A DNA stretch of 64,000 nucleotides, from contig NZ_LQPW01000178.1 of assembly GCF_002116635.1 (NCBI RefSeq), positions 97,008-161,007 of the forward strand, in the 5' to 3' direction. Within the stretch, counting starts at the first letter, position 1; each line of letters begins with the position of its first letter. The translations under genes and the position numbers were made by a program. The DNA is from Mycobacterium szulgai. GTDB lineage: Bacteria > Actinomycetota > Actinomycetes > Mycobacteriales > Mycobacteriaceae. The notes under the pieces were generated by a model. It saw only the letters and a program-made list of their open reading frames with translations. It was not told where the DNA came from and searched no databases. Positions 33,812-42,943 of this stretch are shown one piece after another.

Positions 33812-36800
33812 ATGTCAATGGTCATAGTGTTGCCCGAAATTGTGTCGGCAGCGGCGGCGAATCTCACGGATATTCACGCATCGCTCGCAGCGGCCAATCT
33901 TGCGGCATCCGTTCGGACAGAAGGCATTGCAGCAGCCGCTGCCGACGAGGTATCGGCGGCTTTAGCGACGTTGTTCGGAAACCACGCGCAGGACTACCAG
34001 GCTATCAGCGCACAGGCGGAGAAATTTCAGCAGCAATTTGTCCAGGCACTGACCGCCACGGCGGAGTCTTATCAGCTGACCGAGGTGGGCAACTTTCAGC
34101 AGGCTCTGTTCGACACGGTCAATGCGCAGATTTTTGCGGCGACGGGTCGACCGCTGGTCGGTGATGGCCGCAACGCCACTGAGCCGGGCGGCAACGGCGC
34201 AGCGGGCGGGTGGCTGTCCGGTAATGGCGGCAACGGTGCGGCGGGAGCCGCAGGCCAGCGCGGCGGCAACGGCGGCGCGGCAGGGTATTTCGGCAACGGC
34301 GGTAATGGCGGGGCCGGCGGCGCCGGCGCCGCCGGCGGCGACGGTGGGGCCGGTGGCCAGTGGTCCGGCAATGGAGGTGCCGGTGGCAGCGGCGGCGCCG
34401 GAGCGGATGCCGTCATCGCGTCGCACACCGCCCAGGCCGGCGGGGCCGGCGGTCGCGGCGGTGCCGGCGGGATATTCGGCAGTGGGGGTGCCGGCGGCAA
34501 CGGCGGCGCCGGCGGCAAGGCCACCGGCTTCGGCATCGGTGGTTCGGGCGGGGCGGCGGGCGACGGCGGTGCCGCGGGCATGTTCGGCGCCGGCGGTGCC
34601 GGCGGTAATGGTGCTGTCGGCGGCTTCGGCATGCTAAGCGGCGGCGCCGGCGGCAACGGCGGTAACGGCGGTGCCGGGGGAAGTTGGTACGGCAACGGCG
34701 GAAACGCGGGGTCGGGTGCCGACACTGGCGGCGGCTTGGGCGGTGGCCATGCCGGGAACGGTGGGCACGGCGGTGCGGCAGGACTTGTCGGCAACGGCGG
34801 CGCGGGCGGCAGCGGCGGGGTAAGCAACGTAATTCCCAGCGTAGGTGGCGCCGGCGGCAACGGTGGTGCCGGCGGGCTCTGGTACGGCGACGGTGGCGAT
34901 GGCGGCTCGGGCGGACGCAGCGGCCTAGTTGTCTCCGTCGGCGGTCCGGGCGGACACGGGGGATCGACCGGCTGGATCGGGAATGGCGGCGCCGGCGGTG
35001 CCGGTGGCGCTGGCTCGTCCGGCGGGACCGGCGGCGACGGCGGTCACTGGTCGGGCAATGGCGGGGCTGGCGGCCAGGGCGGGGATAGCTTGGATGGGTT
35101 AAAGCCCGGTCGCGGCGGTGACGGTGGCAACGCCTATCTGTTTGGCAACGGCGGGGCGGGTGGCCAGGGCGGCGCGGGAGGCGCTGGCGTTCTTGGGGCT
35201 GATGGGGTGAACCCCACTCCCGCCAGTCCAAACGGTGTGGCTGGTTCCGGGACTCCGGGCGGTCCCGGCGCAGAGGGCACCAACCAATTCGACGATGCGG
35301 ACGGCGGTCCGGGTCAAAACGGCGGGACCGGCGCAAATGGCACCCAGATCGGCCAAACGGGCGGGACCGGAGGTAACGGGGGCGCCGGCGGCAAGGGCTT
35401 CTCGGCTACTGGGGACGATGGGGGCGTCGGTGGTCCCGGCGGTGGGGGCGGCAACGGCGGCTCCGGTGGTCCTGGCGCGCCGGGAGGTGACGGAGGCAAT
35501 GGCGGTGACGGCGGCCATGGGGGCGCCGGCATCGGCGGCGTGGCCGGCTTGCCCGATGCGGACGGTGGCGCCGGAGGCAATGGTGGTGCGGGCGGCACCG
35601 GCGGTACCGGCGGTGCCGGCGCACCGGGGGGAACCGGCGGCAACGGCGGCACCGGTGGCGACGGGGGTCCCGGTGGTCATCACTCGGGTGTCGGTGGCAC
35701 CAGCAGTTCCGACGCCCCCGACGGCATCGGTGGTCCAGGTGGCACCGGAGGCACGGGCGGGGAAGGCGCCGCGGGCGGCGCCGGTGGAGTCGGCGGCCCC
35801 GGCGCGGCGGGTGGCAACGGCGGCGTCGGAGGTACCGGGGCTGCGGCAGGTGCCGGCGGCCATGGCAGCACCGGCGCCCAGGGCGGTAACGGCGGTCACG
35901 GCGGGCTGTACTCGGGCAACGGAGGCGCGGGTGGCGCGGGTGGCGCCGGCGGCGTCGGCGGTGTCGGCGGCGTCGGCGCGATGGGCGGTCCAGGAGGTGC
36001 CGGCGGGGCGGGAGGGACCGGCGCGGCGGCCGGTGTCGGCGGATCGGGTGGGCAAGGCGGCCTTGGCGGCGCCGGGGGTGTCGGCGGCTTGGGCGGAGCT
36101 GGCGGTGATGGTGGCGCAAGCGGCATGTGGGGGCATCCGGGCAGTGGCGGGGTGGCCGGTGCCGGCGGCGCCGGCGGGTCAGGGGGCGCCGGGGGTGCCG
36201 GCGGCGTAGGCGGTTCGGGGTCGTCTCACGGTGCAACCGGCGCATTGGGAAACGTTGGCGCGCATGGGGTTACGGGCGGCCTCGGAGCCTCGGGGACAAC
36301 CGGCGTTGCCGGCGGGGTGCCGCAGTCCACCGACACGGTCTTGCCCCCTTCGGTCCGCCCGTATGTCAAGCTCGGTGTCAATTCCAACCACAACCTGCAG
36401 TCGCTAAACAGCACCTGGCAAGCCGATCCGATGCCATTTGCGAATCAGGTGATCGCGAACCAGAAGGAATACGTCCAGATCATCAGCGGCGGCCTGCAAA
36501 GTGCCGGGCGAGACCTGGGTGCTGGGTTGTCCGAGCTGCCGTCGCACCTGCAAGCCGCATACGGATACTTCAGCGCGGGTGACTCGAGCGCTGGGTTGGG
36601 CGAGGTGGAGGACGGGCTGCGCCCGCTATTCGTCACCGGTGCCAGCACCAGCACCAGCACCAGCCTGGACCTCACGGGTGCGACGGTGAACCTTAACGTC
36701 GGGCTTCGGGGGCCGGTGGGAGATCTGTTGCCGCTGGTGGCCATTGGGCCACGGATGGTGACGAATTTCGCCCAAGTACTGACGACGCTCAGTGACACGT

Positions 36801-37282
36801 CGATGGGGGTTTCGGTGCACGTACCGCCCGCGCTTCCGTTCACCCCGTCGGTAGGGGTGCAAGCCGGGTTGCCGGTGACCTTGCTCGTTGATGCGCTGGG
36901 TGCCCCCGTCAATGCGGCGTTCGCGATGGAAGACGCCGGCCGGGCCATTTTCGATGCGGTGCAAAGCGGAAGCCCGACGGGGACGTTGGAAGCTCTGGTT
37001 GCCGCTCCGGCCATCATCGCCGACGGGTTCCTCAACGGCCAGTACATGCTCTCGGAGTCAGTGCCGGTTTCGAATGTGCCGCTGCTGCATTCGGTAGTGA
37101 TCGAGATTCCGATGGGCGGGTTGCTAGCGCCGCCGCAGCCCATTACTGCGACGATTACGTCGGGACTTGGGACCTATCAGCTGGTCGCCACTGGAGGCGT
37201 CCAAGTCAGCGGCCTGCTTCCCGCGCTGCTGGGCTACGCGCCGCGACAGCTGGCGTCCGCCGTCGGCGGCTTTGCTGGGTAG
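33812..37282 (+). CDS. Large PE_PGRS protein with a unique C-terminal domain
   Basis: A 1156-residue ESX-5-type surface protein. Residues 1-95 are the PE domain (MSMVIVLPEIVSAAAANLTD), the junction is RPLVGDGRNATEPGG, and residues about 125-840 are Gly-Ala/Gly-Asn PGRS repeats. The last 310 residues are non-repetitive (from about SVRPYVKLGVNSNHN) and end in a hydrophobic, beta-rich section containing PAIIADGFLNGQYMLSES, a motif seen at the end of other PE_PGRS and PPE proteins. Gene start ATG 33812 has GAGG seven bases upstream. The 3' end overlaps the convergent exporter gene by 49 bases. Confidence 0.9.
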   Translation: MSMVIVLPEIVSAAAANLTDIHASLAAANLAASVRTEGIAAAAADEVSAALATLFGNHAQDYQAISAQAEKFQQQFVQALTATAESYQLTEVGNFQQALFDTVNAQIFAATGRPLVGDGRNATEPGGNGAAGGWLSGNGGNGAAGAAGQRGGNGGAAGYFGNGGNGGAGGAGAAGGDGGAGGQWSGNGGAGGSGGAGADAVIASHTAQAGGAGGRGGAGGIFGSGGAGGNGGAGGKATGFGIGGSGGAAGDGGAAGMFGAGGAGGNGAVGGFGMLSGGAGGNGGNGGAGGSWYGNGGNAGSGADTGGGLGGGHAGNGGHGGAAGLVGNGGAGGSGGVSNVIPSVGGAGGNGGAGGLWYGDGGDGGSGGRSGLVVSVGGPGGHGGSTGWIGNGGAGGAGGAGSSGGTGGDGGHWSGNGGAGGQGGDSLDGLKPGRGGDGGNAYLFGNGGAGGQGGAGGAGVLGADGVNPTPASPNGVAGSGTPGGPGAEGTNQFDDADGGPGQNGGTGANGTQIGQTGGTGGNGGAGGKGFSATGDDGGVGGPGGGGGNGGSGGPGAPGGDGGNGGDGGHGGAGIGGVAGLPDADGGAGGNGGAGGTGGTGGAGAPGGTGGNGGTGGDGGPGGHHSGVGGTSSSDAPDGIGGPGGTGGTGGEGAAGGAGGVGGPGAAGGNGGVGGTGAAAGAGGHGSTGAQGGNGGHGGLYSGNGGAGGAGGAGGVGGVGGVGAMGGPGGAGGAGGTGAAAGVGGSGGQGGLGGAGGVGGLGGAGGDGGASGMWGHPGSGGVAGAGGAGGSGGAGGAGGVGGSGSSHGATGALGNVGAHGVTGGLGASGTTGVAGGVPQSTDTVLPPSVRPYVKLGVNSNHNLQSLNSTWQADPMPFANQVIANQKEYVQIISGGLQSAGRDLGAGLSELPSHLQAAYGYFSAGDSSAGLGEVEDGLRPLFVTGASTSTSTSLDLTGATVNLNVGLRGPVGDLLPLVAIGPRMVTNFAQVLTTLSDTSMGVSVHVPPALPFTPSVGVQAGLPVTLLVDALGAPVNAAFAMEDAGRAIFDAVQSGSPTGTLEALVAAPAIIADGFLNGQYMLSESVPVSNVPLLHSVVIEIPMGGLLAPPQPITATITSGLGTYQLVATGGVQVSGLLPALLGYAPRQLASAVGGFAG

Positions 37283-38790
37283 TCACGCGCGAGCAGGACG
37301 GTAGCGACGGCGGCCACCGCAAGAATCGCGATCGAAACCGCGATGGTGGTGTGAAACCCGGCCAGAAATGCGTTTTGGGCTTCGAGGCGAATCTGTCCGC
37401 CCAACGCGGACGTGTCCGCGAGGTGTTGGGCGTTACGAATGGATTCTCGGGCGGTTGACAGCTGTGCCGCCGCCAAGCCGGATATAGGCCGGAACGCGCC
37501 GGTGTAGGCGGCCGTGAGGACCGAACCGAGCACCGCGATACCCAGCCCGCCGCCCAAGTCATAGGCGACCTCTTCGACGCCGGCGGCTTGGCCGATGTAG
37601 TCCTGGGAGACGGCGGAAACGATGGCGTCGTTCGCGGCGACCACCACGACATCGAGGACGAACCCCACTACGGCCAGCGAGCCGGCGAATACCCAGAGTT
37701 GTTCGTGCGCGCCCAGGGTCAGCAACGGAATCAGCGCGAGCGCCGCAAGCCCCAGGCCGCACCCGATCGCGACCCGGCTTCCACAGCGGCCCACGATCAG
37801 GTGTGCCGAGAGCGAACCGAGGACCGTCGCCGCGGCCATCGGCGTCAGTCGCAGGGCCGCTGCTACCGGCGTCAGACCCAGGAAATTCTGCAGATACTGG
37901 GCGAACACCAGGTTCAACCCGACGATGCAAAACACCGCCAGCACCACCGACAGGACCGCAACGCTGAATGACCCTCGCGTGAACAAGCGCACGTTCAGCA
38001 GCGGTTCGATCCCGCGGCGTTGCCTACTCAACTGGCGGCGGATGAACCACCACAGCCCGCCGCCGGCGACGGCAAGGCACGTGAATGCAGCGGCGTCGAC
38101 CCCGTGCCGAGTCACCTGCTTGATCGCCAGCACAAAAGCGAGCACACCCACGATCGACAAGACGACGCTGAGTCCGTCCAGCACCAGCCGGGCCTGTGAG
38201 CGCGATTCGGGGACAAGCCGCCACACCAACAGCAGCACCAGCAGCGCCAGGGGGACGTTGACGAGAAACACTGCGCCCCAATAGAAGTACTCGACCAGCA
38301 ACCCACCGATCACCGGGCCGATCGCGGCGCCAACGGCCGATACCGCCGACCAGATGCCGATCGCCCGCAGCCTTTCCCTGCGGTCGGGAAACGCGACCCG
38401 CAGCAGCGACACCGTCGCAGGAAGGATCATCGCTGCACCAACCGCCATCACCGAGCGGGCCAAAATCAGCAGCAACGGCGTGGTCGCGAACGCCGCCGGG
38501 ATCGACACCACAGCAAAGATCGCCAGGCCTGTCATGAGGAGCCGCTTGCGGCCGAATCGGTCCCCGGCGACCCCGGCGATCAGCATCAGTGAGGCCATCA
38601 CCAGGGGATAAATGTCTACGATCCAGAGGAATTCATTCGCTGACGGATTCAGGCCCTCCGCGATTTTCGGGGCGGCGACATGTAGCACGGTGACGTCGAC
38701 CACGACCAGAAACAGCGCGGCGCAGGCGGTGAATAACACCGCACCGGGGCGTCCCACCACCGGTTTGGCCGCAAGCTGCCCGGTTGTCAC
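37234..38790 (-). CDS. DHA2-family (EmrB/QacA) MFS drug/metabolite exporter
   Basis: A 518-residue, 14-helix proton antiporter of the DHA2 family. FLWIVDIYPLVMASLMLIAG near residue 55 and AGVAGDRFGRKRLLMTG near 75 (motif A), LRAIGIWSAVSAVGAAIGPVIGGLL near 140-165 (motif C) are clear. Its GTG start overlaps the stop of the CAR gene (GTGA at 38787-38790), so it is translationally coupled to it. Export of the CAR pathway's product, or self-protection from reactive aldehyde, is inferred. The 3' end overlaps the PE_PGRS gene on the other strand. Confidence 0.9.
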   Translation of the reverse strand: MTTGQLAAKPVVGRPGAVLFTACAALFLVVVDVTVLHVAAPKIAEGLNPSANEFLWIVDIYPLVMASLMLIAGVAGDRFGRKRLLMTGLAIFAVVSIPAAFATTPLLLILARSVMAVGAAMILPATVSLLRVAFPDRRERLRAIGIWSAVSAVGAAIGPVIGGLLVEYFYWGAVFLVNVPLALLVLLLVWRLVPESRSQARLVLDGLSVVLSIVGVLAFVLAIKQVTRHGVDAAAFTCLAVAGGGLWWFIRRQLSRQRRGIEPLLNVRLFTRGSFSVAVLSVVLAVFCIVGLNLVFAQYLQNFLGLTPVAAALRLTPMAAATVLGSLSAHLIVGRCGSRVAIGCGLGLAALALIPLLTLGAHEQLWVFAGSLAVVGFVLDVVVVAANDAIVSAVSQDYIGQAAGVEEVAYDLGGGLGIAVLGSVLTAAYTGAFRPISGLAAAQLSTARESIRNAQHLADTSALGGQIRLEAQNAFLAGFHTTIAVSIAILAVAAVATVLLARDYPAKPPTADASCRGA

Positions 38791-41700
38791 AACAGTCCGA
38801 GCAGTCGCAAATCGGTGACGTACTTGGTGATGATCTGCGGCGTGAGGTGTGGAATGTCTTTATCGGGGCCGACTTTTGCGTCCTGGACCGCCGCGCGGAA
38901 TCGGTCGGTAGGTATCACCGCCCCGTTGAAGGGCGTCTCGGGCAGCCGGTAGTTGTGCAGCAGCGGCAATAGTGAACCGTGGCGCTGCTTTTCGGGCAGC
39001 GCATGCAGGCTGGTCTCGAACCGCCGCAGCCACTCGGCGTAGTCGTCGATCCGCTCGATCGAGCAGCCATAAGAGATGAGCCAGTCGACGAACTCGTCGA
39101 AGCCGATGCCGTCGGCGTAAGGGTTCATCGCGTGGTAGGTCTCAAACCCGCTCAGCCCCCGCGCGTCCCGAACCTCGCCCAGGGTGGCCCCCAACGTGGA
39201 AATCGCCTCGGCCATGAACTCCACCGGTAGGCCGTCGTGGTGTGCGCTCTGCCGAGCGCCCTCAGCGTCCAGTTCGTAAAACGATGCGGGCGCGATGCCG
39301 GTGGCAACCAGGCTGAGCAGCATTCTGGTGAACATGTCGGGCACGTTGAGCTGACCGGCGTAGGTGGTGTCGGCCAGGATCATTCCGCAGCGAAACACCG
39401 CGACCGGCAGGCCGCACAAATCGTGGGCTTCGCGCAGCAATACCTCGCCGGCCCACTTGCTGTTGCCGTAGCCGTTGGCGTAGCTGTCGTCGATCCGCCG
39501 GGTCGGGCTGATTTCCCGGACGTCGGCGTCCTCAATGAACGCGCCAGGCTGGATCTGGTCGCCGACGCTGATCGTCGACACGTAGATGTAGGGCTTTTGC
39601 TTACCGCTCAAGGCAATTCGGATCAGCTCGGCGGTGCCCATCGTGTTCGGGCCGAACAACTCGCTGTACGGCAGCACGTGGTTGACCAGAGCGGCGGAGT
39701 CGATGATCAGGTCGACGTTGTCGGCGAGTCGCTGCCAGGTCTGTGCGTCCAGGCCGAGATTTGCCTCGCCCTTGTCGCCGGCGACGACCTCGAGATGCCG
39801 GGCGGCCAGCTCCTGATAGTGCGCCAGCAGCTTCGGGTCGCCGCTATCGAAGGTACGGTCCAACCGCGCCCGCGCCTCTTCGTCGGACCTGGCCCGCACC
39901 AGGGCAATCACTTTGCCGTCGACCAGGTTCATTCGCTCCAGCCATTCCAGCGCCAGGTAGCGGCCCAGAAAACCGGTGGCTCCGGTCAACAGCACGGTGC
40001 GCACCTGGGCGCTGGGTCCCGGCAGGGCGGGAGCCGCGGCCAGTGTGGCGGCGTCGATGAACTTGTCCAGCGTGAGATCGCCGGCGTGCACCTCGGTGGC
40101 ACCTGACCCGTGTACCGAGGCGAAGGTGGGCCGCATCGCTCCGGGCTTGCGCTCGGCTTCGATGTAATCGGCGATGGCCTGCAGGTCGTTTGCCGGGCTG
40201 ACGATCACACCTACCGGTACCTCGACGTCGAAGATCTCCTGCAGCAGGTTGCCGAATGTCAACGCCGACAACGAGTCTCCGCCAAGCTCGGTGAAGTGCG
40301 TATCCGGCTGCAGGTCGTCGGCAGCTGAGCTGCCCAGCAGCGCTCCGGCGGCGCGGCTGACGGTTTCCAGTACGGGCGTGTCGGCGCCGCGCCGGCGCAG
40401 CGCGTGGAGCTCGGTGGCCTGGCTGTCTTCCAGCTCGGCGTAGAGCTGTTCCAGACGTTGGCCGTATTGCGTTTTCAGCTGCGGCCGTGCCGGTTTGCGG
40501 GTACCGGTGAGCATGCCGTTCTCCAGCGTCCAGGGCGTGGTCTCGATGAGGAGATCGCGTGGGATCTCATACGGCTGCAGGCCGGCCGCCTTGGCGATCT
40601 GTTGTAGCGACTCCATGATCCGCGGCTTGAGCTCGTCGAGGTCGAAGCGTGCCAATGCCTCCTCGGCGGGGACGATCACGGCCAGCAGGTAAGCGCGGGC
40701 GCTGTTGCCGTAGATGTAGGCCTGCCGGACCAGCGGGCTGTCGGCGAACAACGGCTCCAGCTTGGCGACGGTGACGAACTCGCCCTGCGAGAGTTTCAGT
40801 ACGTTGTTGCGACGGTCGAGGTAGACCAGGTTGTCGGGGCCGACTTGGGCCATCACGTCGCCGGTGCGGTAGAAGCCGTCGGCGTCGAATACGTCGGCAC
40901 TGACTTCTGGGCGCTGGTAGTACCCGGTGAACATGCTTTCGGTCTTGACCAGCAACTCGCCCCGCGGATACGGCCGGTCGGTAAGGAAGTAACCCAGGTC
41001 CGGCACGTCGACCAGCTTGTAGTCGAGCACCGGCGGACGCTGCACCTGGCCGTCCATCCAGATCATTCCGGTTTCAGTGGAGCCATAGGCGTCGGCGACA
41101 TGCATTTCCAGCAAGTACTCCAGCCGCGCCTTCAATTCCGCGGAGCTGGGCGCAGAGCTGGTGAGCGCTGCCACGAACCGGCCGCCGAGCAGGTTCTGCC
41201 GCAGCTCGGCCTTGACCTGTTCCTCGATAATCGATCGCTCGCCGCCGCCGACTAGGCGCCGGTCGACTTCCGTCTGGAACTCGGCACAGATCATTTCCCA
41301 CACGCGTGGCACGAAGTCGAGCTCGGTAGGCCGCACCAACGCGAGGTCTTCGAAAAGCGTCGACAAGTCATTCTTGGCCACGAAATATGCGGTACCGCCG
41401 TTGGCTAACGTCCCGTACAGCACCTCGCGTCCCATCACGTGGCTCATCGGCATGAAGTTGAGCGTGATCGACGGATGGCTGCTCTGGGCGATATAGGCAT
41501 CCGACTTGCGCCAGAACTTCGCGACTCGACTGCGCGGGTACACGACGCCTTTGGATGAGCCGGTGCTGCCCGACGTGTAGATCAACAGCGCCGGCAGATC
41601 GTCGGACGGCTCGCCAGTAGGCATGCGCTGCAAAATCTTCCCGCGCTCAATCGCCTCAGCAAGCGTTTCGACGATCACCCCGCAGTCGGCCAGTTGCGTG

Positions 41701-42314
41701 CGCGCGTCGGCAAGAGCGGCGCGATCGTCGTCGGCCTCGCCGCGGTAGTCGAACACGATCAGCCGACACGGGGCATGGGCGGTTAGCGCTAATTCCACTG
41801 CCTCAGCAAGGTTTTCGATGCTCGACGCGATCATTGCCGGCGCGGTCTCAGTGACCCTCGCCCGAAGTTGGCTGATCGGGGCGCTGGTCGGCAGCGGAAC
41901 GGGCAAGGCGGTCAGTCGAATCAGGGCCAGGTCGACGATCGTGTAGTCCACGCTGGCGCGCCCGAGCAGGCAGACGCAGTCACCGACACCGACTTCCGTC
42001 GACGACGCGATCGCAAAGGCGCCAGCGCGGTCCCACAGGTCGCGGTAAGTGAGCGTCTCGAAGTGGGGCAGTAGCTGCTGTGTCTGGCGTCCGGTGTTGG
42101 GATCGGTGCTGACTTGGACCGCTCGCTGGGCCAGCGCCGGGCGGTCGGCGTAACCCTCCATGACCGTCTGAATGATCTGCAGGAGAGGCATTTCGGGCCG
42201 TTCGACCGCCCGGGTGATCGCGTCGCTGGGCTTGGCGGCAGCGAACTGCTCGTCGGTGGCGTACAAGTGCGCGATGCGGGCAGCGAGCCGCTCTGCGCGC
42301 GAATCGGTCGACAA
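38787..42314 (-). CDS. car: Carboxylic acid reductase (adenylation-carrier-thioester reductase)
   Basis: Reduces a carboxylic acid to an aldehyde with ATP and NADPH. It has 1175 residues, the length of M. marinum CAR and M. tuberculosis FadD9, to which it is very like along its whole length. Residues about 1-640 form the adenylation domain with the P-loop LLIYTSGSTGSSKGVVYPRS near 240-260. The phosphopantetheine serine is in LGGDSLSAL near 680. The reductase domain starts near 775 (LLTGATGFLGRYLALEWL) and has the catalytic YxxxK in YGNSKWAGEVLL near 950. Start: TTG at 42314 with GAAGGGG upstream. It needs a 4'-phosphopantetheinyl transferase, not encoded nearby. Substrate unknown. Confidence 0.95.
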   Translation of the reverse strand: MSTDSRAERLAARIAHLYATDEQFAAAKPSDAITRAVERPEMPLLQIIQTVMEGYADRPALAQRAVQVSTDPNTGRQTQQLLPHFETLTYRDLWDRAGAFAIASSTEVGVGDCVCLLGRASVDYTIVDLALIRLTALPVPLPTSAPISQLRARVTETAPAMIASSIENLAEAVELALTAHAPCRLIVFDYRGEADDDRAALADARTQLADCGVIVETLAEAIERGKILQRMPTGEPSDDLPALLIYTSGSTGSSKGVVYPRSRVAKFWRKSDAYIAQSSHPSITLNFMPMSHVMGREVLYGTLANGGTAYFVAKNDLSTLFEDLALVRPTELDFVPRVWEMICAEFQTEVDRRLVGGGERSIIEEQVKAELRQNLLGGRFVAALTSSAPSSAELKARLEYLLEMHVADAYGSTETGMIWMDGQVQRPPVLDYKLVDVPDLGYFLTDRPYPRGELLVKTESMFTGYYQRPEVSADVFDADGFYRTGDVMAQVGPDNLVYLDRRNNVLKLSQGEFVTVAKLEPLFADSPLVRQAYIYGNSARAYLLAVIVPAEEALARFDLDELKPRIMESLQQIAKAAGLQPYEIPRDLLIETTPWTLENGMLTGTRKPARPQLKTQYGQRLEQLYAELEDSQATELHALRRRGADTPVLETVSRAAGALLGSSAADDLQPDTHFTELGGDSLSALTFGNLLQEIFDVEVPVGVIVSPANDLQAIADYIEAERKPGAMRPTFASVHGSGATEVHAGDLTLDKFIDAATLAAAPALPGPSAQVRTVLLTGATGFLGRYLALEWLERMNLVDGKVIALVRARSDEEARARLDRTFDSGDPKLLAHYQELAARHLEVVAGDKGEANLGLDAQTWQRLADNVDLIIDSAALVNHVLPYSELFGPNTMGTAELIRIALSGKQKPYIYVSTISVGDQIQPGAFIEDADVREISPTRRIDDSYANGYGNSKWAGEVLLREAHDLCGLPVAVFRCGMILADTTYAGQLNVPDMFTRMLLSLVATGIAPASFYELDAEGARQSAHHDGLPVEFMAEAISTLGATLGEVRDARGLSGFETYHAMNPYADGIGFDEFVDWLISYGCSIERIDDYAEWLRRFETSLHALPEKQRHGSLLPLLHNYRLPETPFNGAVIPTDRFRAAVQDAKVGPDKDIPHLTPQIITKYVTDLRLLGLL

Positions 42315-42943
42315 GAAAAGCCCCTTCGGACGGATTAATTAAGTAAGACAAACCGCTGGGAATGGTGGTCGCCAAACGGGAAGCTGGACCTATTCTCGGG
42401 CATAAATGGGTTTTCGCGTATGTGAGATGCTTCACGGTAGTCTGTGCGTGATATCACATTGACCAGGAATATTCGTGTCCCATAATCGGAAATGAATTCG
42501 CCGGGGAATTTCACCGACATTCGATGGAACGCTGCTCCGGTTGCCGCGGAAGTGGTTCAGCGCAGGAGGCCGACCGGTCCTCGAGGTGCCAGCTTGACCT
42601 CGAGATTTCGGGTCAAAGCGACTGCTAGATAACGTGATTCGGGACGCTGGAATTGCGCGTCATCGACGTGCTCGCCGTTCGGCGTGCCGTGCTGCGGGTC
42701 GAACCGCAGCCCCTAGCGTGCACGCCCAATCCGTCGAATCATGTCATCGTGGCAAGCGAATCGAATGCGTCAATCAATCAATACGTGAAAATTATCAACG
42801 GCCCCGAAGTGCCAAAACCGCAAACCGGCCACAGCCATTCTTCAGGAAAATTGCAGGAACACCAGAATGTGTACAGCCATATCCCAGCGTCGGCGGTTTT
42901 GATCAAGCACGGCAACCTCGCCGCCTACGAAAGGTCATCAACG
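42315..42943. promoter_or_regulatory. Divergent promoter region between CAR and the 2OG oxygenase
   Basis: This 629-base gap between divergent starts is AT-richer than its surroundings. The CAR side contains the palindrome TTAATTAA near 42335-42342, 20 bases before the TTG start. A 61-codon minus-strand frame at 42335-42520 (MSVKFPGEFISDYG) could be a leader peptide but lacks a good ribosome site. On the oxygenase side an in-frame open stretch from 42653 is not needed for the enzyme fold and is probably untranslated. Confidence 0.5.

Noticed and set aside
34200..36200. Regularly spaced repeats that might look like a CRISPR array
   Set aside because: The units are PGRS codon repeats of variable length within one open frame, without unique spacers or leader.
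33962..36414. Long antisense and alternate-frame open frames within the PE_PGRS gene
   Set aside because: They are composition artefacts of GGC/GCC-rich PGRS repeats; they consist of Pro/Arg/Ala-rich strings with no ribosome sites.
42653..42943. N-terminal extension of the 2OG oxygenase
   Set aside because: The first 97 residues are unlike the family, and the ATG at 42944 has a good ribosome site and gives the usual length.
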